From an uncultured Flavobacteriaceae bacterium (GTDB taxonomy: Bacteria; Bacteroidota; Bacteroidia; Flavobacteriales; Flavobacteriaceae): a stretch of DNA of 35,876 nucleotides. Below, piece after piece: positions 7,943 through 16,370 of this stretch; position 1 is the first letter of the stretch, and every line of letters starts with the position of its first letter. The notes under the pieces are model-generated. The model made no database searches. It saw nothing but the letters and a program-made list of their open reading frames with translations, and was not told the DNA's origin. The position numbers and the translations under genes were made by a program. Location of the stretch: positions 1 to 35,876 of the forward strand of contig CALJFB010000038.1 in NCBI GenBank assembly GCA_938073895.1, read 5' to 3'.

Positions 7943-9103
7943 ATGAAAAAAATCTCAACAGTTCTAATTCTACTTTTAAGCTTAACAATTGGTTCTGCTC
8001 AAACACTTTATAAAAATATAACTTCGGAAATTTTAGGCGAAACTAGAGAATTAAAAATTCAAGTTCCTAGAGGTCATGATGCTTATGAAAACGACGGAAA
8101 AAAATATCCGTTAATTGTAGTTTTAGATGGCGATTATATGTTTGAAGTTGTTGCAGGAACCGTAGATTATTATTCTTTCTGGGACGATATGCCAAATTCT
8201 ATTGTGGTAGGAATTAACCAAAGCGCAAATAGAGATAAAGACTTAATGTACGACAAAAAAAATTCGCTTCCAGTTGATGACGGATATAAATTCATGAATT
8301 TTATTATGCAAGAAGTTTTACCATACATGGACAAAAACTTTAACCTCGAAAAATTTAAAATGATAGTAGGTCATGGAAAATCCGCAAATTTCGCCAACTA
8401 TTTTATGCTAAAAAAAGAAAGTCAACCAACATTTCAATCCTTTGTAGTAATAGCACCAGATTTTGCACCAGAAATGCCAAAGTGGATTAGCGAAATAGTT
8501 CCAAAAACAGAAACAAAATTATTTTATTATTTAGCAACATCTACTAACGACATTCCAAAATTTAAAGAAGAAACAGAAGCTTTAGCAACCACATTAAAAG
8601 CCGTAGAGAATAGCAATGTTTTTTTTAACTCAGATACGTTTAATGGGCCATCACATTATATGTTGCCAGCACATTCTATTGCAAAAGCATTAGAAAGTAC
8701 ATTTTTGGTTTATCAGCCAATTTCAAAAAAAGAATACAAAGACGTTATTTTAAAACTAAGCGATTCTCCTGTAAAATATCTAATCGAAAAATACCAAACT
8801 ATAGAGGATTTATTTGGAATAAAAAAACAAATTCTAAATAACGATTTTAGAGCTATTTACGCTGCTATTAAAAAATCGGGGAAATGGGAACCTTTAGAAG
8901 AATTAGCAAAAATTGCTAAAAAAGAATATCCAGAAACTAACTTAAGCTCATATTTTAAAGCACGTTTTTACGAAGAAACTTTCGAGCCTAAAAAAGCAAT
9001 AAAAAACTACCAAGCTGCATATGTTATGGAAAACAGTTCTTTTATTAACAAAGATCAAGTTTTAGAGAAAATTGAAGCTTTAAAAGCAGAATTCGGACTA
9101 TAA
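7943..9103 (+). CDS. Exported esterase-like alpha/beta hydrolase with altered nucleophile elbow
   Basis: This 386-residue protein begins with a signal peptide ending near GSAQ (residues 1-20). It resembles the esterase D/putative esterase family (PF00756): VPRGHDAYENDGKKYPLIVVLDGD, SIVVGINQ, a helix and strand leading to the nucleophile elbow, and a late GPSHYMLP segment for the catalytic histidine. At the elbow, where GHSxGG is expected, it has G143-H-G-K-S147-A, so the usual serine position is glycine. Ser147 is two residues off. The C-terminal roughly 120 residues look helical, possibly TPR-like (KNYQAAYVMENSSF). It may be inactive or use another nucleophile. It ends directly against radA (TAA then ATG). 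Confidence 0.8.
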   Translation: MKKISTVLILLLSLTIGSAQTLYKNITSEILGETRELKIQVPRGHDAYENDGKKYPLIVVLDGDYMFEVVAGTVDYYSFWDDMPNSIVVGINQSANRDKDLMYDKKNSLPVDDGYKFMNFIMQEVLPYMDKNFNLEKFKMIVGHGKSANFANYFMLKKESQPTFQSFVVIAPDFAPEMPKWISEIVPKTETKLFYYLATSTNDIPKFKEETEALATTLKAVENSNVFFNSDTFNGPSHYMLPAHSIAKALESTFLVYQPISKKEYKDVILKLSDSPVKYLIEKYQTIEDLFGIKKQILNNDFRAIYAAIKKSGKWEPLEELAKIAKKEYPETNLSSYFKARFYEETFEPKKAIKNYQAAYVMENSSFINKDQVLEKIEALKAEFGL

Positions 9104-10462
9104 ATGGCAAAACTTAAATCATCTTTTTTCTGTCAAAATTGTGGTACACAAACCGCTAAATGGCAAGGACAATGTACTTCGTGTAAAGAATGGAATACTA
9201 TAGTTGAAGAATTAATTTCTAAGCCCGAAAAAAACGATTGGAAATCTACAACCACAGTTAAAACCAAAAATGCAAAACCACTTTTAATTCACGAAATAGA
9301 TTCTGCTAAAGAAGCACGTTTAGATACGTTTGATGGCGAGTTTAATCGCGTACTTGGTGGCGGATTAGTTCCAGGATCCTTAACACTTCTTGGTGGAGAA
9401 CCTGGCATTGGAAAAAGTACACTTTGCCTACAAATTGCGCTAAAATTACCTTACAAAACATTATATGTTTCGGGTGAAGAAAGCCAGAAACAAATAAAAA
9501 TGCGTGCCGAACGTATTAATCCCATAAACGACACTTGTTTTATTCTAACCGAAACTAAAACGCAACACATCTTTAAGCAAATAGAAGCTTTGCAACCAGA
9601 TATTGTTGTTATAGATTCCATACAAACGCTTCATAGCGACTACATAGAATCGTCTTCTGGAAGTATTTCTCAAGTCAAAGAATGTACTACAGAACTAATA
9701 AAATTTGCCAAAGAAACCAATACGCCAGTTATTTTAATTGGTCACATTACTAAAGATGGAAATATTGCAGGACCAAAAATCCTAGAACATATGGTAGATA
9801 CAGTTCTTCATTTTGAAGGCGATAGAAATCACGTTTTTAGAATTTTAAGAGCAAATAAAAACCGCTTTGGATCCACTAACGAAATAGGTATTTACGAAAT
9901 GCAAGGTTCTGGCTTAAGAGAAGTTTCTAACCCTAGCGAAATTCTAATTTCTGAAAAAGACGAAGAACTTTCTGGAAATGCCATAGCAGCAACTTTAGAA
10001 GGTGCAAGACCTTTAATGATAGAAGTGCAAGCCTTAGTTAGCACAGCAGTTTACGGAACACCACAACGTAGCGCCACAGGTTTTAACGCCAAGCGTTTAA
10101 ATATGCTATTAGCTGTATTAGAAAAACGCGCAGGTTTTAGATTAGGTGCAAAAGATGTCTTTTTAAATATTACTGGAGGAATTACAGTAGACGATCCAGC
10201 TATAGATTTAGCCGTAGTTGCAGCCATTTTATCTAGTAACGAGGACGAAGCTTTACAAAGCGATTTCTGCTTTGCTGCAGAAGTTGGTTTATCTGGAGAA
10301 ATTAGACCAGTACAACGTGTAGAACAACGTATTACAGAAGCCGAGAAATTAGGTTTTTCAACCATTTTTGTATCTAAATATAATAAGATTACTATAAAAC
10401 CAAAAGCGATTAAAATTCAATTAATTTCTAAAATTGAAGATGTAGTAAATTACTTGGTTTAG
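9104..10462 (+). CDS. radA: DNA repair protein RadA
   Basis: RadA is a RecA-like, DnaB-type motor that helps process recombination branches. The 452 residues show the full family layout: an N-terminal four-cysteine zinc finger (C10, C13, C24, C27), a Walker A motif GEPGIGKST with K103, a Walker B stretch DIVVIDSIQTL, the RadA-specific KNRFG motif (251-255), and a Lon-protease-like C-terminal domain (from about 285). The ATG follows the preceding stop codon with no gap, so it is co-translated with the panC-panD operon. Identification is certain. Confidence 0.97.
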   Translation: MAKLKSSFFCQNCGTQTAKWQGQCTSCKEWNTIVEELISKPEKNDWKSTTTVKTKNAKPLLIHEIDSAKEARLDTFDGEFNRVLGGGLVPGSLTLLGGEPGIGKSTLCLQIALKLPYKTLYVSGEESQKQIKMRAERINPINDTCFILTETKTQHIFKQIEALQPDIVVIDSIQTLHSDYIESSSGSISQVKECTTELIKFAKETNTPVILIGHITKDGNIAGPKILEHMVDTVLHFEGDRNHVFRILRANKNRFGSTNEIGIYEMQGSGLREVSNPSEILISEKDEELSGNAIAATLEGARPLMIEVQALVSTAVYGTPQRSATGFNAKRLNMLLAVLEKRAGFRLGAKDVFLNITGGITVDDPAIDLAVVAAILSSNEDEALQSDFCFAAEVGLSGEIRPVQRVEQRITEAEKLGFSTIFVSKYNKITIKPKAIKIQLISKIEDVVNYLV

Positions 10463-10491
10463 TTTTTGTTATAATACACAAAAATCACCTA

Positions 10492-11187
10492 ATGAAATAC
10501 TTATACCTTTGTCTAATAGTAATTTTTACGTCTTGTAATAAAGGTAAAATAAAGCAATTACAAGCCGACAAAGTGCTGCTTGAAAAAGAACTATTGGTAA
10601 AAAATACACGTATAGATTCCTTTAAAACCTCAGCTTCAATTCAATTTGAAAAATTATTAAAACAAGATGTCTTAGCCGATGCTTTAAGGTCTACTTTTTT
10701 AAACGAGTTTATTCCATTATATCAACTTAAAAGGCACAAAACTAAAGACTCTACATTAATAGAAGCTTATCTTTTATTTGCAAAAAATAATAAAACCAGC
10801 TATTTATCTACTTATGCTATAGATAGAATTAAGGACATAAAAGACAAACAAAGCCAGATTAAAGTAAACGATTTAGTTGGCGAATGGCAATGGGAAAGTA
10901 TTACAAATTTAATAATGCCTTTTAAAGAAAAACTTAATTGGAAGTTAGTATTTACAAAAAACAAAAAGGCCTATTTCTATAAAAATAACACTTTAGTTTG
11001 GGAAGATACTTTTGTAATTCCTTTTAAATATGGAAATATTATAGGCAACGAAGTTAAATTTAAAAAGCAAGGCTACTTTTTGCTTAATCTAAAAGAAAAC
11101 AACATTTTAACCTTAACTAAAGGAAGAGGTATTTGTATGGATTGCGGCACACATATTTATAGAAAAACTAAAGAAGAAATAAAATAG
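10492..11187 (+). CDS. Lipoprotein of unknown function
   Basis: I do not recognise a family. The 231-residue protein starts with a short lipoprotein signal (MKYLYLCLIVIFTSC), with lipidated Cys15. Residues about 18-45 are Lys/Glu/Leu-rich and could form a short coiled coil. The second half contains GEWQWESITN and alternating strands, recalling small lipocalin-like domains, and a late CMDCGTHIY. It follows radA by 29 bases in the same direction and is probably the last gene of that operon. Codon use matches the neighbours. Confidence 0.75.
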   Translation: MKYLYLCLIVIFTSCNKGKIKQLQADKVLLEKELLVKNTRIDSFKTSASIQFEKLLKQDVLADALRSTFLNEFIPLYQLKRHKTKDSTLIEAYLLFAKNNKTSYLSTYAIDRIKDIKDKQSQIKVNDLVGEWQWESITNLIMPFKEKLNWKLVFTKNKKAYFYKNNTLVWEDTFVIPFKYGNIIGNEVKFKKQGYFLLNLKENNILTLTKGRGICMDCGTHIYRKTKEEIK

Positions 11188-11329
11188 TACAACCTAAAGA
11201 TGTCTTGTATTATAATGAAAAACTATTACTTAAGGTGTCAAAATTAGACTTACTTTATTAAAAATTTCTGAAATTCCATTAGCTTCACAAGTTAAAAAAT
11301 AAGCTTAACGAGTTTACCTTATAAAACCT
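11188..11329. other. Noncoding stretch after the radA operon
   Basis: No gene of credible length is seen on either strand. The stretch is AT-rich without strong repeats and leads into the structured segment that starts at 11330. Confidence 0.5.
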
Positions 11330-11493
11330 CGAGCTTTATTTGCTCGCGTTAAGGATAGAAGCGGCATCCTTTTTTTATTTGAAGACATAAATCTTAATAG
11401 CAAAGAAATAAACACCTTTGTTTTGAATGATACTGAAATAAATTCAGCATAAAAAAAAGATATAGCGTATAGCCTGACCTGAAAGGTAACGCC
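11330..11493 (+). ncRNA. Putative structured RNA upstream of ileS
   Basis: A chain of perfect stems lies here in a region with no gene: CGAGC/GCTCG (11330-11334 with 11342-11346), AAGGAT/ATCCTT (11351-11356 with 11366-11371), AAGA/TCTT (11382-11385 with 11392-11395), CAAAG/CTTTG (11401-11405 with 11416-11420), CTGAA/TTCAG (11433-11437 with 11443-11447) and ACCT/AGGT (11477-11480 with 11484-11487). GCGTT (11346-11350) can also pair over a distance with AACGC (11488-11492). Two similar blocks, GATAGAAGCGGC and GATATAGCGTATAGCC, start near 11354 and 11459. From memory, blocks of this kind recur between genes in Flavobacteriia; the Rfam flavo-1 class is one possible home, which I cannot confirm. 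The strand is a guess based on the terminator-like T tract. Confidence 0.5.
11351..11378 (+). terminator. Terminator-like hairpin and T tract
   Basis: AAGGAT and ATCCTT form a 6-bp stem around AGAAGCGGC, followed directly by a T-rich run. It could end the panC-radA transcript, or be an inner hairpin of the structured RNA that contains it. Confidence 0.4.
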
Positions 11494-11622
11494 ATAAAAA
11501 CAATAAAATAAACACAAGAGCTAATCAAGAGCCTAAATTAATGTTTTATAAAAATCTGGGTTACACATAAAACGATAATACATTTATTACACAACTTCAT
11601 TTAGTATTGTCGCAAAAATCCT

Positions 11623-11630
11623 TATTTTCG
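11623..11630 (+). promoter_or_regulatory. Weak candidate -7 element for ileS
   Basis: TATTTTCG matches TAnnTTTG at all but one position and lies 25 bases before the ileS ATG at 11655. A TTG at 11607 is only 13 bases upstream, shorter than usual. Confidence 0.25.
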
Positions 11631-11654
11631 CATACTTACGACAAAACATCTATT

Positions 11655-14600
11655 ATGAGTACTAAATTTGCTGAATATAAAGGACTTGACCTACCAAATG
11701 TAGCAACGGAAATCTTAAGTTATTGGGAAGAAAACAATATTTTTGAAAAAAGTGTAACATCTCGCGAAGGAAAAGAACCTTATGTGTTTTTTGAAGGTCC
11801 ACCATCTGCAAATGGATTACCAGGAGTACATCATGTTTTAGCACGTTCTATAAAAGACATTTTTCCGCGTTATAAAACAATGAAAGGTTACCAAGTTAAG
11901 CGTAAAGCTGGTTGGGATACTCACGGTTTACCGGTAGAACTTGGCGTTGAAAAAGAACTAGGAATTACTAAAGAAGATATTGGAACAAAAATCTCTGTAG
12001 AAGAGTACAACGCTGCTTGTCGTAAAGCCGTTATGCGTTACACAGATATTTGGAATAATTTGACAGAAAAAATGGGTTATTGGGTAGATATGGAAGATCC
12101 ATATGTGACTTACGAACCTAAATATATGGAATCGGTTTGGTGGCTTTTAAAAGAGATTTACTCTAAAAAGTTAATGTATAAAGGTTACACTATTCAGCCG
12201 TATTCTCCAAAAGCTGGAACTGGTTTAAGTTCTCACGAGTTAAACCAACCCGGAACGTATCAAGATGTTACAGATACTACAGTTGTTGCACAATTTAAAG
12301 CCATAGAAAATACGTTACCAGACTTTTTACAAGACGAAGGAACTATTTATTTTATAGCTTGGACCACAACTCCTTGGACATTACCAAGTAATACAGCTTT
12401 AACTGTTGGACCAAAAATAGAATATGTTTTAGTAAACACATTTAATCAGTACACATTTAAGCCTACTAAAGTTATTTTAGCTAAAAAATTAGTTGGAAAA
12501 CAATTTGCTGGAAAAAACAATTTTCTGGTAGAAACTGCCCAAGAATTAAATGCTTATAATACTGGAGATAAAAAGATTCCTTATCAGATTTTAAAAGAAT
12601 TTGTAGGAAAAGATTTAGTAGATATTAAATACGAACAATTATTAGATTACGCCTTACCTAACGATAATCCCGAAAATGCTTTTAGAGTAATTTTAGGAGA
12701 TTTTGTAACTACAGAAGACGGAACAGGAATTGTACATACTGCACCAACTTTTGGAGCAGACGATGCAATGGTAGCCAAACAAGCCATACCAGAAATTCCG
12801 CCATTATTAGTAAACGATGGACAAGATAACTTAGTGCCTTTAGTAGATTTACAAGGTAAATTTAGACCAGAAATGGGCGAATTTGCTGGTAAATACGTTA
12901 AAAACGAATATTACAACGATGGCGAAGCTCCAGAAAAATCTATGGATGTTGAGCTGGCTATTAAGTTAAAAACAGAAAACAAAGCCTTTAAGGTTGAAAA
13001 ATATAAGCACAGTTATCCAAATTGCTGGCGTACAGATAAACCAATTTTATACTATCCGTTAGATTCTTGGTTTATTAAAATTACCGATGTTAAGGATAGA
13101 ATGCACGATCTTAACAAAACCATTAACTGGAAACCAGAATCTACAGGAACTGGACGTTTTGGAAATTGGTTAGCAAACGCAAACGATTGGAACTTATCAC
13201 GTTCTCGTTATTGGGGAATTCCATTACCTATTTGGCGTAGCGAAGATGGAAAAGAAGAAGTTTGTATTGGTTCTGTTGAAGAATTAAAAGCCGAAATGGC
13301 AAAAGCTGTTGCAGCTGGCGTTTTAGCAAAAGATATATTTGAAGATTTTGTTGTAGGAGACAACTCTGAAGAAAACTATGCAAAATTAGATCTACATAAA
13401 AATATTGTTGACGAAATTACATTAGTTTCAGCATCTGGCCAACCTATGAAACGTGAAAGCGACTTAATAGATGTTTGGTTCGATTCTGGCTCTATGCCTT
13501 ACGCACAATGGCATTATCCGTTTGAGAATAAGGAATTAATTGACAATAATAAATCGTTTCCAGCAGATTTTATTGCCGAAGGTGTAGACCAAACAAGAGG
13601 TTGGTTTTATACACTTCACGCAATTTCTACAATGGTATTTGATTCTGTAGCTTACAAAAACGTAGTATCTAACGGATTAGTATTAGATAAAAACGGACAA
13701 AAAATGTCTAAACGTCTTGGCAACGCAGCAGATCCATTTACTACATTAGAAACTTACGGTGCAGATGCTACACGTTGGTATATGATTTCTAATGCCAATC
13801 CTTGGGATAATTTAAAATTTGATTTAGATGGTATAGAAGAAGTAAAACGTAAGTTCTTTGGAACACTTTACAACACGTATTCTTTCTTTCAGCTATATAC
13901 TAATATTGACGGTTTTTCTTATAAAGAAGCAGATATTCCATTAAACGAAAGACCAGAATTAGATCGCTGGATTTTAAGCGAATTACATACATTAATAGAA
14001 AAAGTAGATGCATTTTATGCAGAATACGAACCTACAAAAGCAGCAAGAGCAATTTCTAATTTTACACAAGATTTTGTTAGTAACTGGTTTGTACGTTTAA
14101 GTAGAAGACGTTTCTGGAAAGGCGATTACCAAACCGATAAAATTTCGGCATACCAAACGCTTTATACCTGCATGGAAACCATAGCAAAGTTAGGCGCACC
14201 AATTGCACCTTTCTTTATGGATAGATTGTATTTAGATTTAAATAAAGTAACTAAAAAAGAAACTTTTGAAAGTGTACATTTAGCTAATTTCCCTGTTTTT
14301 GATGCGTCTTATGTAGATAAGAGCTTAGAACGTAAAATGGAAAATGCCCAAACTATTTCATCTTTAGTATTATCTTTAAGAGCAAAAGAAAAAATAAAAG
14401 TACGCCAACCACTACAAAAAATAATGATTCCTGTAGACTCTAATCAACAGAAAAAAGAAATTTTAGCAGTATCAGACTTAATCAAACACGAAGTTAATAT
14501 TAAAGAAATTGAAATATTAACAGACGCATCAGATATTTTAGTGAAACAAATTAAGCCAAACTTTAAAACTTTGGGGCCACGTTTTGGTAAGGATATGAAG

Positions 14601-15062
14601 CAGATTGCTAATAAAATAAATAGCCTAACTGCTGACGATATTAAAACTATTGAACAAAAAGGTACGTTAGATGTCGATTGTAACGGTAAAATTATTATTT
14701 TAGAACGCACAGATGTAGAAATTACATCTCAAGATATTGAAGGTTGGTTAGTTGCTAACGAAGGTGCAATTACAGTGGCGCTAGATGTTACAATAAATGA
14801 TGAATTACGCGAAGAAGGAATTGCAAGAGAACTAGTAAATCGTATTCAAAATTTACGTAAGGATTCTGGTCTAGAAGTAACAGACCGAATTAACGTTGAA
14901 ATTAAAAACGAACCACAAGTTACTAAAGCTGTAAATGCAAATTTAGAATACATTAAAACTGAAACCTTAATTAATAATCTTGATTTAGTAGATAGTGTTA
15001 ACAATGGTACAGAAATTGTATTTGATAATGTTGAAACCATTTTAGGTATCAGTAAAATTTAA
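11655..15062 (+). CDS. ileS: Isoleucine-tRNA ligase with swapped HIGH motif (GVHH)
   Basis: IleRS charges tRNA-Ile with isoleucine and edits valine. At 1135 residues it is longer than E. coli-type enzymes (about 940) and fits the long, eukaryote-like IleRS2 branch. Seen: ANGLPGVHHVL, where the class I HxGH signature is G57-V-H-H60; the CP1 editing domain with the WTTTPWTLPSNTA stretch; the WFDSGSMPYAQ and GWFYTLHA segments; and the KMSKR signature (683-687). The start is the ATG at 11655; an upstream in-frame TTG (11607) would add 16 residues that do not resemble the family. The DksA-like gene begins 4 bases after its stop. Confidence 0.96.
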   Translation: MSTKFAEYKGLDLPNVATEILSYWEENNIFEKSVTSREGKEPYVFFEGPPSANGLPGVHHVLARSIKDIFPRYKTMKGYQVKRKAGWDTHGLPVELGVEKELGITKEDIGTKISVEEYNAACRKAVMRYTDIWNNLTEKMGYWVDMEDPYVTYEPKYMESVWWLLKEIYSKKLMYKGYTIQPYSPKAGTGLSSHELNQPGTYQDVTDTTVVAQFKAIENTLPDFLQDEGTIYFIAWTTTPWTLPSNTALTVGPKIEYVLVNTFNQYTFKPTKVILAKKLVGKQFAGKNNFLVETAQELNAYNTGDKKIPYQILKEFVGKDLVDIKYEQLLDYALPNDNPENAFRVILGDFVTTEDGTGIVHTAPTFGADDAMVAKQAIPEIPPLLVNDGQDNLVPLVDLQGKFRPEMGEFAGKYVKNEYYNDGEAPEKSMDVELAIKLKTENKAFKVEKYKHSYPNCWRTDKPILYYPLDSWFIKITDVKDRMHDLNKTINWKPESTGTGRFGNWLANANDWNLSRSRYWGIPLPIWRSEDGKEEVCIGSVEELKAEMAKAVAAGVLAKDIFEDFVVGDNSEENYAKLDLHKNIVDEITLVSASGQPMKRESDLIDVWFDSGSMPYAQWHYPFENKELIDNNKSFPADFIAEGVDQTRGWFYTLHAISTMVFDSVAYKNVVSNGLVLDKNGQKMSKRLGNAADPFTTLETYGADATRWYMISNANPWDNLKFDLDGIEEVKRKFFGTLYNTYSFFQLYTNIDGFSYKEADIPLNERPELDRWILSELHTLIEKVDAFYAEYEPTKAARAISNFTQDFVSNWFVRLSRRRFWKGDYQTDKISAYQTLYTCMETIAKLGAPIAPFFMDRLYLDLNKVTKKETFESVHLANFPVFDASYVDKSLERKMENAQTISSLVLSLRAKEKIKVRQPLQKIMIPVDSNQQKKEILAVSDLIKHEVNIKEIEILTDASDILVKQIKPNFKTLGPRFGKDMKQIANKINSLTADDIKTIEQKGTLDVDCNGKIIILERTDVEITSQDIEGWLVANEGAITVALDVTINDELREEGIARELVNRIQNLRKDSGLEVTDRINVEIKNEPQVTKAVNANLEYIKTETLINNLDLVDSVNNGTEIVFDNVETILGISKI

Positions 15063-15066
15063 AATT

Positions 15067-15447
15067 ATGTTAGAAAAAACAACAGTAAAATTTTCGGACG
15101 CAGATTTAGCAGAATTTAAAACGCTAATTCAGAATAAAATAACACATGCAAAGCGCGATTTAGAGTTAATTAAAAGTGCTTACATGAACGACCATAATAA
15201 TGGTACAGAAGATACATCGCCAACGTTTAAGTCTTTTGACGATAGTAGCACAGTAAATAGCAAAGAATCTAACAGCCAATTAGCTATTAGACAAGAAAAG
15301 TTTATTCGCGATTTAAATAATGCGCTAGTAAGAATACAAAACAAAACGTATGGTGTTTGTCGTGTAACAGGAAAATTAATAAACAAAGAACGTTTAAAAA
15401 TTGTACCTCACGCTACATTAAGTATTGAAGCAAAAAATATGCAGTAA
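15067..15447 (+). CDS. DksA/TraR-like protein with degenerate zinc finger
   Basis: This 126-residue protein has a long helical N-terminal half, an acidic linker, and the C-terminal DksA/TraR zinc-finger signature region (YGVCRVTGKLINKERLKIVPHATLSIEAK). DksA proteins act on RNA polymerase through the secondary channel. Of the four zinc-binding cysteines expected (CxxC and CxxC), only C98 remains; the others are replaced by Thr and by Ser/Ala-type residues in LSIEAK. Zinc binding is therefore unlikely, but the fold could be kept. It is coupled to ileS (4-base gap) and precedes lspA. The order ileS, DksA-like, lspA is, from memory, common in Bacteroidota. Confidence 0.85.
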   Translation: MLEKTTVKFSDADLAEFKTLIQNKITHAKRDLELIKSAYMNDHNNGTEDTSPTFKSFDDSSTVNSKESNSQLAIRQEKFIRDLNNALVRIQNKTYGVCRVTGKLINKERLKIVPHATLSIEAKNMQ

Positions 15448-15473
15448 GCAGTTTAATGCTTCCTAGAACCAAT

Positions 15474-15598
15474 AAACAGGTTATCTAAAAGTATTAATTT
15501 TCTAATATTGGGTTAAACAAAGTCAAAACCTCTTTTAGATTTTTAATTATAAATCTTAAAAGAAATTTTAAAGATTTTATACTTTAGATAACCTGTTT
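15474..15598 (+). repeat. Nested 125-bp inverted repeat before lspA
   Basis: The outer arms are perfect 16-mers: AAACAGGTTATCTAAA at 15474-15489 and its complement at 15583-15598. With one bulged A, pairing extends four more base pairs inwards. Inside, CTTTTAGATTT (15532-15542) pairs with 15551-15562 with one bulge. No target-site duplication flanks it, so it looks more like an RNA stem-loop than a simple insertion, though a decayed miniature element is possible. It lies between the DksA-like stop and the lspA start and could act as an attenuator, RNA processing site or terminator. Confidence 0.7.
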
Positions 15599-15618
15599 TC
15601 ATTTTAAACAATGAACTT

Positions 15619-16239
15619 ATGTTTTTAAAAAAAGCGACATTTTTTATCATTCTAATTTTATTGATAGATCAGATTTCTAAAATTTATGTAAAAACACATT
15701 TTGTTTTAGGCGAAGACATTCAAGTTTTTAACTGGTTTAAAATTTATTTTGTAGAAAATAAAGGCATGGCTTGGGGCACAAAACTAAGTGATATTTTTAC
15801 GTTTATAGACGAAAGAACGGCTAAAACAAGTTTAACTATTTTTAGGTTATTTGCAATTGTTGGAATAGGATATTGGTTACAACAAACCTTAAAAAAGCAA
15901 GGTCCAAATGTACTAGTAATTGCATTAATATTTGTTTTTGCTGGCGCTTTAGGCAACATAATAGATTCTGTACTTTATGGCGTACTATTTAACGATAGCA
16001 AAACACAAGTAGCATCTTTTTTAGCTACAGAAGGCGGATATGATACGCTTTTACATGGAAACGTTGTAGATATGCTTTATTTCCCGTTATGGAAAGGCTA
16101 CTTGCCAGAATGGATTCCATATATTGGTGGACAATACTTCACGTTTTTTGAACCTGTTTTTAACATAGCAGATATTGCTATAAGTATTGGATTTGTAATA
16201 TTAATTTTCTGGAATAAAAAAGCGTTTCCAAGTCAATAA
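15619..16239 (+). CDS. lspA: Lipoprotein signal peptidase with an extra loop
   Basis: LspA is the inner-membrane aspartic protease that removes the signal peptide of lipidated prolipoproteins. Seen: four hydrophobic helices, D17-Q-x-S-K in helix 1, E46-N-K-G, the first catalytic motif G112-N-x-x-D116, and the second F-N182-I-A-D185. At 206 residues it is longer than the usual 150-170; the excess is a segment (about 122-175, FNDSKTQVASF to PYIGGQY) between the two catalytic motifs. From memory this is typical of Bacteroidota LspA. It serves the many lipoproteins of such cells, including those encoded in this window. Confidence 0.95.
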   Translation: MFLKKATFFIILILLIDQISKIYVKTHFVLGEDIQVFNWFKIYFVENKGMAWGTKLSDIFTFIDERTAKTSLTIFRLFAIVGIGYWLQQTLKKQGPNVLVIALIFVFAGALGNIIDSVLYGVLFNDSKTQVASFLATEGGYDTLLHGNVVDMLYFPLWKGYLPEWIPYIGGQYFTFFEPVFNIADIAISIGFVILIFWNKKAFPSQ

Positions 16240-16370
16240 AACATAGGTCGATTTTAGAAGTTAGCAAAATTATACAAAAAATAAAGACCTATATAATGTG
16301 CTATTCTAATGTTTTAAATATAACACCAAACTTAAAAATTAGTGGTTTTATCTCACAAAGCGTAAAATAG

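Noticed and set aside
11314..11517. Minus-strand frame of 67 codons
   Set aside because: It covers the chain of hairpins, which better explains the sequence as structured RNA; composition is not protein-like.
11607..11654. TTG start extending ileS by 16 residues
   Set aside because: The added residues do not resemble IleRS, and the ATG at 11655 begins a normal N-terminus after a possible -7 element.
15611..15628. Five-codon upstream frame overlapping the lspA start
   Set aside because: Too short and without any supporting signal; likely chance.
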